Numbered from the stretch's first letter, positions 24,361 to 33,907 are shown. The stretch: DNA of 46,002 nucleotides from Patescibacteria group bacterium (GCA_025060085.1 JANXCM010000001.1:1-46002), one strand, 5' to 3'. Made by a program: numbers and translations. The notes: a model not told the origin generated them from the letters alone.

Positions 24361-25254
24361 TTAGCGGATGTATTTCTCAAATATTTTTTTTAATTTAGGT
24401 TTAGCAATATGAGTATAAATTTGAGTGGTAGAAATATTTTTATGACCTAAAAGTTCCTGAACTATTCTAATATCTACCCCCTTTGAAATTAAAGTGGTAG
24501 CTAATTGATGACGAAAAGAATGGGGATGAATATTTTTTATTAAACCTACCATTCGAGCTTTATTTTTAATTATTTTTTGAATAGCTCTTGGTGTTAATCT
24601 TTTTCCCCAACTGTTTTTAGCTAAAGAAATGAAAAGAGGAGTAAAATTATCTTTTCTTTGTTGAAGATATTTTTTTAAAATTTGGCTGGCTTTTTTAGAA
24701 AGAAAAACTAATCTTATTTGTCCTCCTTTACCCTTGACAATTATTTCTCTTTTTTCTAAATCAATATCTCGATTGAGGTTACATAATTCTGAAACTCTTA
24801 AACCAGTACTAAATAAACATTCTATAATTGCTCGATCTCTTAAATTTTTTAAGTTAGAAGAATAAATATCTAAACTATTTAAAAGTTTTTGTAATTCTTG
24901 TTCATTTAAAATTTCGATCTCTTTCCTAGTAGTTTTGGGTAGTTCTATTAGGGTAGGATCTAAAACATTTAATCCTTCATTTTTAAGGAATTTTAAAAAA
25001 TTTCTTAGAGCGATTAAGTAATAACTTTGAGTTTTTTTATCTAATTTTTGATCACTAAGATAAATTCTAAATTGCCAGATAGTTTCTTTTGTTATTCTTT
25101 GTGGATGAAGATAATTATTCCAGCTAAAAAATTTTAGTAATTTTCTTTGATACTCTTTAAGAGTGGAGGAAGATCTACCCTTAACAATTTCCAGATATTT
25201 TAAAAATTTAGAAATCAATGAAATAACTTCATTTTTAGCTTCTTGTTTTTTCAT
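24361..25254 (-). CDS. Tyrosine recombinase XerC/XerD family
   Basis: Resolves chromosome dimers at dif in most bacteria. The 297-residue protein has an N-terminal SAM-like core-binding domain (about 10-95: SKFLKYLEIVKGRSSSTLKEY through YLIALRNFLKFL) and a catalytic domain with the Arg in FSTGLRVSEL, a beta-hairpin Lys in IIVKGKGGQIR, HSFRH (His245, Arg248), LLGHKN (His271) and the Tyr nucleophile in QIYTHI (Tyr280). The length and lack of extra domains fit a housekeeping Xer rather than a phage integrase. Flanking genes on both sides are ribosomal, and I see no attachment-site duplication around the nearby tRNA-Val. Confidence 0.9.
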   Translation of the reverse strand: MKKQEAKNEVISLISKFLKYLEIVKGRSSSTLKEYQRKLLKFFSWNNYLHPQRITKETIWQFRIYLSDQKLDKKTQSYYLIALRNFLKFLKNEGLNVLDPTLIELPKTTRKEIEILNEQELQKLLNSLDIYSSNLKNLRDRAIIECLFSTGLRVSELCNLNRDIDLEKREIIVKGKGGQIRLVFLSKKASQILKKYLQQRKDNFTPLFISLAKNSWGKRLTPRAIQKIIKNKARMVGLIKNIHPHSFRHQLATTLISKGVDIRIVQELLGHKNISTTQIYTHIAKPKLKKIFEKYIR

Positions 25255-25277
25255 TCATAATATTTTAAAATTAAAAA

Positions 25278-25532
25278 ATGCCTAGAACAAAACAAGAAAA
25301 TATTCAACAATATAGACGCCACGAAAAAGATGTTGGTTCCCCAGAAGTACAAATTGCTTTATTAACTGAAGAGATTTTAAATTTAACTCAACATTTAAAG
25401 AAGAATCCTAAGGATTTTAGTTCAAAAAGAGGTTTAATTTTAAAAGTAGTAAAAAGGAGAAAATTATTAAAATATTTAGAAAAAAAATCCTTAGAAACCT
25501 ATAAAAAAATAAAAAGAGAACTGAAAATATGA
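25278..25532 (+). CDS. rpsO: 30S ribosomal protein S15
   Basis: Primary 16S rRNA-binding protein of the central domain. The 84-residue sequence has the S15 core: DVGSPEVQIALLTEEILNLT, then HLKKNPKDFSSKRGL and the VVKRRKLLKYLEKKSLETYK segment. It ends with TGA overlapping the next ATG (ATGA), which also shows that TGA is read as stop here. The usual rpsO-pnp pairing is interrupted only by an NYN-domain gene. It is divergent from the Xer gene with a 23-base gap. Confidence 0.96.
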   Translation: MPRTKQENIQQYRRHEKDVGSPEVQIALLTEEILNLTQHLKKNPKDFSSKRGLILKVVKRRKLLKYLEKKSLETYKKIKRELKI

Positions 25533-26038
25533 ATCCTTTTGCTAACTCTGCTCAGAGAGTAGCTATCTTTATTGATACTCAAAATATTTACCATTCAGCT
25601 AAGAATTTTTATAATAAAAAAGTTGATTTTAGTAGTTTAATAAAAATTTTAGTTGGTGAGCGAAATTTAATTAGAGCCATTGCTTATGTTATTAAATCAA
25701 ATTTAAGCTTAAAAGAGATAGCCTTTTTTGAAACCTTGAGTCAAAAAGGAGTAGAGTTAAGAATAAAAGAGATGATTCATTTACCAGGAGGAGAAAAAAA
25801 GGCTGATTGGGATGTAGGTATTGCTGTTGATGCCATTAGAATAGCTAAATTTGTTGATTCAATAATTTTAGTTAGTGGTGATGGAGATTTTATCCCTCTT
25901 GTCGAATATTTAAAAAATCAAGGTAATATTGTTGAAATTGCCGGTTTTTCGAGAAACACCTCAATTAAATTAAAAGAATTAGCAGATTTTTTTTATGATT
26001 TAGAAGAAATTAAAAATTATATTTTGATTAAAAAATAG
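25529..26038 (+). CDS. NYN/LabA (DUF88) domain protein, predicted ribonuclease
   Basis: NYN domains are PIN-like metal-dependent RNases. The 169-residue protein shows the four acidic blocks of the fold: VAIFIDTQNIYHSAK near the start, a central ETLSQKGVELR, KKADWDVGIAVDAIRIA, and SIILVSGDGDFIPLVEYLKNQG followed by VEIAGFSRNTS. The gene starts inside the rpsO stop codon and ends one base before pnp, so it is sandwiched in an RNA-processing operon. That supports an RNA-turnover role. The catalytic Asp residues appear intact. Confidence 0.85.
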   Translation: MNPFANSAQRVAIFIDTQNIYHSAKNFYNKKVDFSSLIKILVGERNLIRAIAYVIKSNLSLKEIAFFETLSQKGVELRIKEMIHLPGGEKKADWDVGIAVDAIRIAKFVDSIILVSGDGDFIPLVEYLKNQGNIVEIAGFSRNTSIKLKELADFFYDLEEIKNYILIKK

Positions 26039-26039
26039 A

Positions 26040-28103
26040 ATGGAAAAATTCAGTTTAGAAATTGACCATCAAAGAAAAACAATTATTGATTTTGAAATTA
26101 ATGATTGGGCAGAAAGGGCTAATATATCTTTATTAGTTAAATGCTTTGAAAGCACAGTTTTAACCACTATTGTTTTAGGTGAAAAAAGGGAAACTATTGA
26201 TTTCCTGCCTTTAACAGTTGATTATGAGGAAAAATATTATGCAGCAGGGAAAATTTATGGTAGTCGTTTTTTACGAAGAGAAGGAAAACCATCAGAAACA
26301 GCTATTTTAAATGCTAGGTTAATTGATCGTGGTTTAAGACCAGCTATTAAAAATTTTCCTTACGAAGTTCATATTACTAATATCATTTTATCTCTTGATC
26401 CAGATTTTGATCCAGATATTTTAGCCTTTTGGGGTTCTTCGATAGGCTTTTCCTTTTTAGGTTATCCTTGGTTAGGACCAGTGATCCCTGTGAAAATATC
26501 AAAATTGAACAATAATTATCTTTTCTATCCTAAAGAAAGCGAAAAAATTTTTAGTGATTTTAATATTTTTATTTCAGGGATTGAAAATAAAATTAATATG
26601 ATTGAATTTGATGGTTTAGAAATTTCCGAAGATGAAGTTGTTGAAGTTTGTGATTTGGGAATAAAAAAAATTAATCAACTCTATTTTCAAGTTTCTGATC
26701 TTCTAAAAGAAATTAAAACTCCTAATCAAAATATTTTTTTTGAAGACAAAAAAATAAATTATTTAAAATTTGGAGAAGATTTTTTGGTTCAAAATAATTT
26801 AGATATTGAAAGTTTACTTTTTAATAATCAAGAGGGAGAAAACATCGATAAAGTTTTTAAAATTTTAGAAGATGAAAAAAATAATCTTGAGAATTATCAT
26901 TATGTTTACCAAGGTATTTTAGAAAAAATTAAAAAAGTTTTTCAAGAAAAAATTTTGAAAGATAAAATTAGACCTGATGGCCGCAAGTTAGATGAAATAA
27001 GAAAAGTAGAATTACTCGTTAACATTTTACCTCGAGTTCATGGTTCAGCTTTGTTTAAAAGAGGATTGACTCATATTTTGTCGGCTGTTACCTTAGGTTC
27101 TCTTACTGATGATTTATTAATAAAAGAAATTGAATTTGAAGGAAATAAAAGATTTATCCATCACTATAATTTCCCCCCTTTTTCCATTGGAGAAATTGGT
27201 TCTCTTAAATCTCCTTCTAGGAGAGAATTAGGCCATGGCAATTTAGTAGAAAAAGCATTGAAAAACCTTATTCCGAATGAAAATATTTTTCCCTACACTA
27301 TTAGGGTTGTTTCCGAAGTATTATCTTCAAACGGTTCAACATCAATGGGTAGTGTTTGCTCTACCACAATGGCTCTCTTAGATGCTGGAGTGCCAATTAA
27401 AAATAAATGTGCTGGGATAAGTATCGGCATTGTTTATCAGGATGAAGAAAATTACGAATTATTAACAGATATTCAAGGACCAGAAGATTTTTGGGGAGGT
27501 ATGGATTTTAAAGTTGCTGGTACTGATCAAGGCATTACCGCTATCCAGTTAGATGTTAAAATTGACGGTTTAACTATAGAAATTATCAAAGAAAGTTTAA
27601 AAAAAGCAAAATCAGCCAGACTTTTTATTTTAGATAAAATTGACCAAACTATTAAAGAGCCAAGAAAAGAACTTAAACAAACAGTTCCTCGCTCCGCTAT
27701 TATTAATATTAACCCCAATAATATTGGTTTACTTATCGGACCAGGAGGAAAAACAATAAATGAGATAACTAACTTAACAAATTCAAAAATTGATATTAAA
27801 CAGGATGGTTCTGTTTATTTAACATCTGCTGATGAAATAGGAATTAAAAAAACAATCAATCTTATCAAATTAGTTACCAACGAAATAGATATTAATCAAA
27901 TTTTAGAAGGAAAAGTTATCAAGATCCTAGACTTTGGTTTTATTCTTGATCTAGGTTTTAATAAAACAGCTTTACTTCATATATCCGAAATACCTAAAAA
28001 TAAAATAGAAGGGATTAAACTTAATGATTTTTTGAGGGTAAAAGTAAAACAAATAAGTGATAACGGCAGAATTTATGTCTCTTTAATTAATGAACGAGGA
28101 TAA
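26040..28103 (+). CDS. pnp: Polyribonucleotide nucleotidyltransferase (PNPase)
   Basis: 3'-5' phosphorolytic exoribonuclease of mRNA decay. The 687-residue protein has the two RNase PH domains, the all-helical linker, a KH domain (LLIGPGGKTINEITN) and an S1 domain (LEGKVIKILDFGFILDLG). In the second PH domain the catalytic region is EDFWGGMDFKVAGT, keeping both Asp residues used for metal binding in E. coli PNPase. The Arg-rich GSLKSPSRRELGHG loop corresponds to the usual GFFGGGRREIGHG but lacks the triple Gly. Length is close to the usual 700. It overlaps the following gene by 14 bases. Confidence 0.95.
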   Translation: MEKFSLEIDHQRKTIIDFEINDWAERANISLLVKCFESTVLTTIVLGEKRETIDFLPLTVDYEEKYYAAGKIYGSRFLRREGKPSETAILNARLIDRGLRPAIKNFPYEVHITNIILSLDPDFDPDILAFWGSSIGFSFLGYPWLGPVIPVKISKLNNNYLFYPKESEKIFSDFNIFISGIENKINMIEFDGLEISEDEVVEVCDLGIKKINQLYFQVSDLLKEIKTPNQNIFFEDKKINYLKFGEDFLVQNNLDIESLLFNNQEGENIDKVFKILEDEKNNLENYHYVYQGILEKIKKVFQEKILKDKIRPDGRKLDEIRKVELLVNILPRVHGSALFKRGLTHILSAVTLGSLTDDLLIKEIEFEGNKRFIHHYNFPPFSIGEIGSLKSPSRRELGHGNLVEKALKNLIPNENIFPYTIRVVSEVLSSNGSTSMGSVCSTTMALLDAGVPIKNKCAGISIGIVYQDEENYELLTDIQGPEDFWGGMDFKVAGTDQGITAIQLDVKIDGLTIEIIKESLKKAKSARLFILDKIDQTIKEPRKELKQTVPRSAIININPNNIGLLIGPGGKTINEITNLTNSKIDIKQDGSVYLTSADEIGIKKTINLIKLVTNEIDINQILEGKVIKILDFGFILDLGFNKTALLHISEIPKNKIEGIKLNDFLRVKVKQISDNGRIYVSLINERG

Positions 28104-29322
28104 TTATAAATTCAAAATTATTAAAGATAAAGGAGAATTTGAGGAAATAATTAGAAAAGATAAAAAAAATTTATCCAATTTACAAAATATTAACAATATT
28201 AATCAACTTCTCAAAGAAAATTTACCTCGTCAAAAAAAAATTTCTCCCTTATTGATTATTTTACCTATTTTTATTTTTTTAATCATTTCTTCCGTTTTAA
28301 TATTTATTTTTTTTAATCAACAGAAACAGCCTTCATCATTTACTCAAGATAACGGACAAGATGAAGAAAACATTTATCAAATATTTTCTGAAATTATTAA
28401 CACTTCTTCCCGAGAAGAAAACTTATCTCAAATTACAACTGAAGCGACGGCAACTATTAAAGATAATTTAATAATTGATAATGAAACTTCAACTCAACAG
28501 AAATCTTTTTCTACTATTGTTATTTCACTAGCTACTCCTCCATCAAAAGAAATCTTACAATCAACCCCTTCTGATTTAATAAAAACTGATGATAATCAAA
28601 AAAAAATTTTTAGTTCAGAGATAAAAAATGAAGATTCTATAAATAAAAATATTACTTCATCCATCGTAAACGAACCTCCATCTCCTTCTAGAGATGAAAT
28701 TCTTAATATTAAAACGAAAGAAATTATTAATCAAGGAACCTCTTTGGGTTTAATTTATTTTTCTTTTCCCATATTAGAAATTGAAGTTAAGAGTTTAAAT
28801 AATGAAGGTTTTAAAAATAGTTGGTTATCGCTGATGAAAATTCAAAAAAAAGCAGGTAAAATTTATCAAATTAAATTTATCTTCCAAAATCAAACTATCA
28901 GAGGAGATTTTATCAAAAATTATTTTTTAAATCCATCTTTTTTTATTGAAGAAAAGATTAAAAATAATTTTATTCAAAGTTTAAGTGATGATTATCAAAT
29001 TTTATTTTATTATACTCACACAAGAAAATTTCCTATTTTAATTTTCAAAATAAATAATGATATTCAAACTATTACCTTTATGCGTTTATGGGATAAAGAA
29101 ACTTTAATTAAAGATTTATTATTAACTCTTTTTAGTGGTTTACCCAAGGGCAATCCAATTAGAAATTTCACTTTAACTGAAAATTATGAAGGTATTGATT
29201 ATAAAATTGCCTATTTTGATAATGACTATAAATTGATTTGGACAATTTATAAAGATTACTTAATCATTTCTACCACTCTTAGTGGTTTTAGATATATAAT
29301 TAAAGATATGAAAAATTATTGA
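28090..29322 (+). CDS. Membrane-anchored protein, unknown
   Basis: A 410-residue protein. A cytoplasmic N-terminal segment of about 50 residues rich in Lys/Asn is followed by one hydrophobic helix (about 53-77, PLLIILPIFIFLIISSVLIF). Next is a low-complexity Ser/Thr/Asn/Gln linker (about 78-210) and a globular C-terminal part (about 215-410) with GTSLGLIYFSFPILEIEVKS and IQTITFMRLWDKE. The architecture is shared by Patescibacteria surface or envelope proteins but no domain is recognised. Its start lies within pnp. It ends about 180 bases before rpsL; that gap is extremely AT-rich and should contain the promoter of the str operon. Confidence 0.5.
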   Translation: MNEDNYKFKIIKDKGEFEEIIRKDKKNLSNLQNINNINQLLKENLPRQKKISPLLIILPIFIFLIISSVLIFIFFNQQKQPSSFTQDNGQDEENIYQIFSEIINTSSREENLSQITTEATATIKDNLIIDNETSTQQKSFSTIVISLATPPSKEILQSTPSDLIKTDDNQKKIFSSEIKNEDSINKNITSSIVNEPPSPSRDEILNIKTKEIINQGTSLGLIYFSFPILEIEVKSLNNEGFKNSWLSLMKIQKKAGKIYQIKFIFQNQTIRGDFIKNYFLNPSFFIEEKIKNNFIQSLSDDYQILFYYTHTRKFPILIFKINNDIQTITFMRLWDKETLIKDLLLTLFSGLPKGNPIRNFTLTENYEGIDYKIAYFDNDYKLIWTIYKDYLIISTTLSGFRYIIKDMKNY

Positions 29323-29500
29323 TTTTAATTTATTTTTAATTTATAATTTTTTAATTTATAATTGTTATAATTAATTAAAAATATTCTTTTATATTACCTA
29401 ACTGAATTTTAAAAAGTTTTGTTTTTTACTTAATATTTCTTATTTTTATTTTAATTAAATTTTAATTAAATTCTTTATTTTAATTTTAAATATTTTAATA

Positions 29501-29911
29501 ATGCCAACCATTAATCAATTAATAAAAAAAGGTAGAAAAAAAAGAATAGCTAAAAAAAGAGCAACTGCCTTGTTGACTATTTTTAATTCTTTAAGAAAAA
29601 AAGAAAAAAATAATCCATCTCCTTTTAAAAGAGGAGTGTGTGTAAGGGTCTATACTATGACTCCTAAGAAACCCAATTCCGCTCTGAGAAAAGTAGCAAA
29701 GGTTAGATTGAGCAATGGAAAGGAAGTTACTGCTTATATTCCAGGAATTGGTCATAATCTTCAAGAACATTCTATTGTTCTTATTAGAGGAGGTAGAGTA
29801 AAAGATTTGCCAGGCGTAAGATATCATATAGTTAGAGGAATATATGATACTTTAGGGGTAGAAGGTAGAAAACAAGGACGGTCATTATATGGAACAAAAA
29901 AAGAGAAATAG
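29501..29911 (+). CDS. rpsL: 30S ribosomal protein S12
   Basis: Decoding-centre protein. The 136-residue sequence has the conserved TPKKPNSALRKVAKVRL segment (with the Lys that streptomycin-resistance mutations alter), AYIPGIGHNLQEHS, VLIRGGRVKDLPGVRYH and the C-terminal basic tail. The start PTINQLIKKGRKKR is typical. It begins the classic rpsL-rpsG-fusA operon, with rpsG starting at the base after the stop. Confidence 0.98.
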   Translation: MPTINQLIKKGRKKRIAKKRATALLTIFNSLRKKEKNNPSPFKRGVCVRVYTMTPKKPNSALRKVAKVRLSNGKEVTAYIPGIGHNLQEHSIVLIRGGRVKDLPGVRYHIVRGIYDTLGVEGRKQGRSLYGTKKEK

Positions 29912-30403
29912 ATGCCTAGAAGAAAAATAATTATTAAAAGAAAATGGCAACCTGATCCTATTTATAATAGTATTGCTGCTACGAGATTTATTAATAATCT
30001 AATGAAAGACGGTAAAAAAACTGTTGCTCAAAGAATTTTTTACCAAGCTATTGACTATATTAGAGAAAAAACAGGAAATGATGGTTTTAAAATTTTTCAA
30101 CAAGCCTTAAAAAATGTTATGCCTACTTTGGAAGTTTGGCCAAGAAAAATAGCTGGAGCAAGTTATTTAGTTCCAAGAGTAGTTAGTCCCGAAAGAAGAT
30201 TTTATAAGGCGGTAAAATGGATTATTGCTGGTGCTCGAAGTAAAAAAGGTAAACCGATGTATATTAAATTAGCTGAAGAAATTATTGCTGCTTATAATAA
30301 CGAAGGTGAAGCAATCAAAAAGAAAATTGAAAGCCAAAAACAAGCTGAAGCTAATAAAGCTTTTGCTCACTTTGCTTGGTGGGGTCGAAAAAAGAAAAAA
30401 TAA
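29912..30403 (+). CDS. rpsG: 30S ribosomal protein S7
   Basis: Nucleates assembly of the 30S head. The 163-residue protein carries PDPIYNSIAATRFINNLMKDGKK-type N-terminal residues (shown in part), AQRIFYQAIDYI, FQQALKNVMPTLEV, VSPERRFYKAVKWI and a C-terminal FAHFAWWGRKKK in place of the usual AFAHYRW segment. It lies between rpsL and fusA, in the standard order. Slightly longer than the usual 156 because of an Ala/Lys-rich tail. Confidence 0.97.
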   Translation: MPRRKIIIKRKWQPDPIYNSIAATRFINNLMKDGKKTVAQRIFYQAIDYIREKTGNDGFKIFQQALKNVMPTLEVWPRKIAGASYLVPRVVSPERRFYKAVKWIIAGARSKKGKPMYIKLAEEIIAAYNNEGEAIKKKIESQKQAEANKAFAHFAWWGRKKKK

Positions 30404-30406
30404 AAG

Positions 30407-32536
30407 ATGCCTAGATTATATCCTTTAGAAAAAACGAGGAACATAGGAATTATTGCTCATATTGATGCTGGTAAAACTACTACCACAGAGAGAATTTTAT
30501 ATTACACTGGAATTTCTCATAAAATTGGTGAAGTTCATGAAGGAACAACTGTTACTGATTGGATGCCTCAAGAAAGAGAAAGAGGAATAACAATTACCGC
30601 TGCAGCCATTACTTGTTTTTGGACCCAAACCTATTTAAAAAAAATTGAAAACAAAGAGGAAAGAATTAAGGGAGAATATAAAATAAATATTATTGATACA
30701 CCAGGACATGTAGATTTTACTGCTGAAGTAGAAAGATCATTAAGAGTTTTAGATGGAGCAGTAGTTGTTTTTGATGGAGTGCAAGGAGTTGAAGCTCAAT
30801 CAGAAACTGTTTGGCATCAAGCAGATAAATATCGCGTTCCAAGAATCTGTTTTATCAATAAACTAGATAGATTAGGAGCAAGCTTTGAAGATTCTTTACA
30901 TTCAATTAATGAAAGATTAACCAAAAATGCCTTACCTGTTACTATTCCTGTCGGCAGAGAAGAAAATTTTAGATCAGTAATAGATTTAATCTCTATGGAA
31001 TTAATTGATTTTGAAGGAGAAAAGGGTGAAATAGTAATAAGAAAAGATATTCCTCAAAATTTATTAAACGAAGCTGAAAAATATCGAAAATTGATGTTAG
31101 AAAAATTAGCTGAGAGCGACGAAGAGTTTATGAATAAATATTTAGAAGATAACTTTGATAAAAATGATATCCGCCAAGCTATTCGTCGAGCATGTCTTAA
31201 ATATGAATTTATTCCTGTCTATTGTGGTTCTTCTTTAAAAAACAGAGGTGTTCAATTAGTTTTAGATGGAGTAGTTGATTTTCTTCCTTCACCATTTGAT
31301 TTAAATGAAATTAAAGGTAATGATCCTAAGACCGGAGCAGAAATTACTAGAAAACCATCAGATTCTGATTACTTTTCTGCTTTGGCTTTTAAATTAGCTA
31401 TCGACCCTTTTGTTGGTACCTTAACTTATATTAGAATTTATTCTGGTACTTTAAAAAGAGGTGATACTGTTTTAAATACTAGAACAAATGAGACTTTTAG
31501 AGTAGGAAGATTAGTAGTAATGAAAGCTAATCAAAGGGAAGAAGTTGAAGAATTATTTGCCGGTGATATCGGAGCAATTGTAGGAGTAAAAGAATTAAAA
31601 ACTGGAGATACTATTTGTAATCCTAAAGAACCAATTATTTTAGAAACAATAAGATTTGCTGAGCCGGTTATTTGGATGAAAGTTGAACCAAAAACTAAAC
31701 AAGATCAGGAAAAAATGGGTATTTCCTTAAAAGCCTTAAGTGATGAAGATCCTACTTTTAAAATAAAAATTGATCAAGAAACAGGAGATACTTTAATTGG
31801 AGGAATGGGAGAACTTCATTTAGAAATTATGGTTGATAGGTTAAAAAGAGAGTTTAAAATTGAAACTAATGTTGGTGCTCCACAGGTAGCTTATCGGGAG
31901 ACTATAACCAAAGCAGTTGAAGCTGAAGGGAAATATATAAGACAAAGTGGTGGACGTGGGCAATATGGTCATGTAGTTATTAAAGTCGAACCATTAGAAA
32001 GAAATAAAGGTTTTGAGTTTATTAATGCTATCAAAAGTGGTGTTATTCCAGACAATTTTATTCCTGCAGTAGAAAAAGGTATTAGGGAAACTATTGAAAA
32101 GGGAGTTGTTGCTGGTTATCCTTTAACTGATTTAAAAATTACTCTTTTTGATGGTTCTTTTCATGAAGTAGACTCATCTGATTTAGCTTTTAAAATTGCT
32201 GCCGAAATTGCTCTAAAAGATGCAGTTAAAAAAGCCAATCCTATTTTTTTGGAGCCAATTATGAAATTAGAAGTTTTTGTTCCGGCTGATTTTTTAGGTG
32301 ATGTTACTGGCGATTTAGCTAGTCGTCGAGCGAAAATTGAAGAAGTTTCCGATTCAGGAGAAATGAAAAAAATTTTAGCTAAAGTACCACTGGCGGAAAT
32401 GTTTGGTTATGTAACCGTTTTAAGATCTCTGACTCAAGGAAGAGGTTTTAGTTATTTAGAATTTTCAAATTATCAAGAAGTTCCTCAATATCTTTTTGAT
32501 AATATTATTAATAATAGACAAACCACTCGAAGATAA
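30407..32536 (+). CDS. fusA: Elongation factor G
   Basis: GTPase that drives translocation. The 709-residue protein has G1 AHIDAGKTTTTERILYYTG, the switch I RGITITAAA, G3 DTPGHVDFTAEVERSLRVL, G4 NKLDR, domain II, and domains III-V including GGMGELHLEIMVDRLKREF, RQSGGRGQYGHV and EVSDSGEMKKILAKVPLAEMF-type residues at the C-terminus. It is full length. The next gene (a pseudopilin) starts four bases after the stop. Confidence 0.98.
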   Translation: MPRLYPLEKTRNIGIIAHIDAGKTTTTERILYYTGISHKIGEVHEGTTVTDWMPQERERGITITAAAITCFWTQTYLKKIENKEERIKGEYKINIIDTPGHVDFTAEVERSLRVLDGAVVVFDGVQGVEAQSETVWHQADKYRVPRICFINKLDRLGASFEDSLHSINERLTKNALPVTIPVGREENFRSVIDLISMELIDFEGEKGEIVIRKDIPQNLLNEAEKYRKLMLEKLAESDEEFMNKYLEDNFDKNDIRQAIRRACLKYEFIPVYCGSSLKNRGVQLVLDGVVDFLPSPFDLNEIKGNDPKTGAEITRKPSDSDYFSALAFKLAIDPFVGTLTYIRIYSGTLKRGDTVLNTRTNETFRVGRLVVMKANQREEVEELFAGDIGAIVGVKELKTGDTICNPKEPIILETIRFAEPVIWMKVEPKTKQDQEKMGISLKALSDEDPTFKIKIDQETGDTLIGGMGELHLEIMVDRLKREFKIETNVGAPQVAYRETITKAVEAEGKYIRQSGGRGQYGHVVIKVEPLERNKGFEFINAIKSGVIPDNFIPAVEKGIRETIEKGVVAGYPLTDLKITLFDGSFHEVDSSDLAFKIAAEIALKDAVKKANPIFLEPIMKLEVFVPADFLGDVTGDLASRRAKIEEVSDSGEMKKILAKVPLAEMFGYVTVLRSLTQGRGFSYLEFSNYQEVPQYLFDNIINNRQTTRR

Positions 32537-32540
32537 TTTA

Positions 32541-33068
32541 ATGCTTAAAAATGGTCAACTTTTATTAGAGGTTTTAGTGGGTATTCTTATTCTATCTTTT
32601 TTATCTTTAATTATCTTTTTAATATTTAACTTTCTTCCTGAAGTAATTAACACCATAGATGAATCAATTATTATTTATAACTTAGCTTTAAATTATAAAA
32701 ATATTCTTTTAGGTTTGTCCAGAACAAATTATTCCCTTTTTGAAGATTTAATCTATAATCAACCTTATTATTTAATAACTACTTCATCAGGATATGAAAT
32801 TAAAATTGGAAAGGAAATCATTAATGAATATGGATACTATCGTTGGTTTGAACTGATCGATGATTCTTTAATAAAGGTTTATCTTCAGACACCAAATAAT
32901 TTTTATAATTTCCCTTTTTCTTTGGTAAATATTAGGGAAAAAATTTTTGTTCAAGAAAATTGGCAAATAGCCACCACAGGGGTTATCAGAGTAGAAGAAA
33001 TTAGCAACCAATATTTAGAAAAATCAGCTAATATCGAAATCGATGGTCAAATTCGTCTTTCACAATAA
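32541..33068 (+). CDS. Type IV pseudopilin-like protein (first of three)
   Basis: About 175 residues starting MLKNGQLLLEVLVGILIL. This is a prepilin-type leader: Gly5 precedes the predicted cleavage, and Glu lies at +5 of the mature protein, followed by a hydrophobic helix (about 10-32). A C-terminal polar domain would be exported. I prefer ATG 32541 because the upstream in-frame start at 32496 lies within fusA and would bury the leader. It resembles minor pilins of the PilV/GspI type by leader only. The gene overlaps the next by 26 bases. Confidence 0.7.
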   Translation: MLKNGQLLLEVLVGILILSFLSLIIFLIFNFLPEVINTIDESIIIYNLALNYKNILLGLSRTNYSLFEDLIYNQPYYLITTSSGYEIKIGKEIINEYGYYRWFELIDDSLIKVYLQTPNNFYNFPFSLVNIREKIFVQENWQIATTGVIRVEEISNQYLEKSANIEIDGQIRLSQ

Positions 33069-33504
33069 ATCTTTTACTTTGATTGAACTTGTTATTTATC
33101 TTTTAATTATGAGCTCTTTGGGTATTTTGACAATGTTAGTTTTTTATGGTATAACATTTTATTCTAATGTTTATCTCGATAAAATCTTACTAAGAAATGA
33201 AATGTTTAATTTACTTTATAGACTTCATTTAAATTCTATTATTGCTACCTCCACTGAAGTTAGTTCTAGTAGTATTAAGTTTAATCTTAACCCCGAAGGT
33301 TATGAAAGGTTTTTTCTTTCCAATAACAAAATTTATTTTGAAGATCAAACAACTTCTACTCCTTATACTTCTGATAGGATAAAAGTTAATAATTTCGAAA
33401 TAAACACAACTTCAAATTTTTACCATATCTTTATTAAATTATCTGATAGATCGAACAATCACTCTTTAAGCTTAACAACAACTTTATATCTATGGAGTTT
33501 TTGA
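33043..33504 (+). CDS. Type IV pseudopilin-like protein (second of three)
   Basis: A 153-residue protein with the motif KSFTLIELVIYLLI, an almost canonical prepilin N-methylation site (FTLIE with Glu at +5). The residue before the cleavage point is Ser rather than the near-invariant Gly, so processing may be inefficient or by a divergent peptidase. A hydrophobic helix (about 11-36) precedes a Ser/Thr/Asn-rich exported domain. It overlaps the first and third pseudopilin genes, so the three are translated from one message. PilW/GspJ-like by position. Confidence 0.72.
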   Translation: MVKFVFHNKSFTLIELVIYLLIMSSLGILTMLVFYGITFYSNVYLDKILLRNEMFNLLYRLHLNSIIATSTEVSSSSIKFNLNPEGYERFFLSNNKIYFEDQTTSTPYTSDRIKVNNFEINTTSNFYHIFIKLSDRSNNHSLSLTTTLYLWSF

Positions 33505-33896
33505 AAGAAGGGCAAGCAACTTTAATTTTTCTGATGGTAATTTTTTTACTCTGTTTTACCTTTCTAATTTTAATTGGTTTTATTTTATCTAAAGAAATAA
33601 ACATGTCAAAATTGGTAATTCTTAATGCTAAAATGTTTTACGGTCAACTATCAGTTCTTAATCTTTCCTTAAAAGAAATATTTACTAATGATTATTTAGA
33701 AAATACTGAAAAAAGCTTTGTAAATGATGAAATAAACTCTTATTTTAATTTACCGGAAATTAATCCTGAAGTCAAAAGTATCTCTGGTAATATTACTACT
33801 AAGTCAATTAACTTCCCTCTTGAATGGAAGTTTAATTTTACTTTGGAAAAGGATAATCAAGGATTGAAAAATTTAAGAATTTTTATTTTAGACTAG
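33492..33896 (+). CDS. Type IV pseudopilin-like protein (third of three)
   Basis: A 134-residue protein starting MEFLKEGQATLIFLMVIFLL. The EGQATL segment looks like a prepilin cleavage site (after Gly7), but +5 is Ile rather than Glu, as in some PilX/GspK-type minor pilins. The helix runs about 8-32 and the rest is polar. Gene order with the two preceding pseudopilins parallels minor-pilin operons. No assembly ATPase (PilB), PilC or prepilin peptidase is in the window. Confidence 0.6.
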   Translation: MEFLKEGQATLIFLMVIFLLCFTFLILIGFILSKEINMSKLVILNAKMFYGQLSVLNLSLKEIFTNDYLENTEKSFVNDEINSYFNLPEINPEVKSISGNITTKSINFPLEWKFNFTLEKDNQGLKNLRIFILD

Positions 33897-33907
33897 TTAA
33901 AATTTAA

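Noticed and set aside
24249..25254. tRNA-Val next to a tyrosine recombinase might mark an integrated element.
   Set aside because: The recombinase looks like a housekeeping Xer, both sides are ribosomal genes, and no partial tRNA duplicate or cargo was seen.
25278..25532. Possible UGA recoding as in Gracilibacteria or SR1.
   Set aside because: TGA ends rpsO, cas1, cas2 and others at the expected family lengths, and no internal TGA was needed to read any conserved gene.
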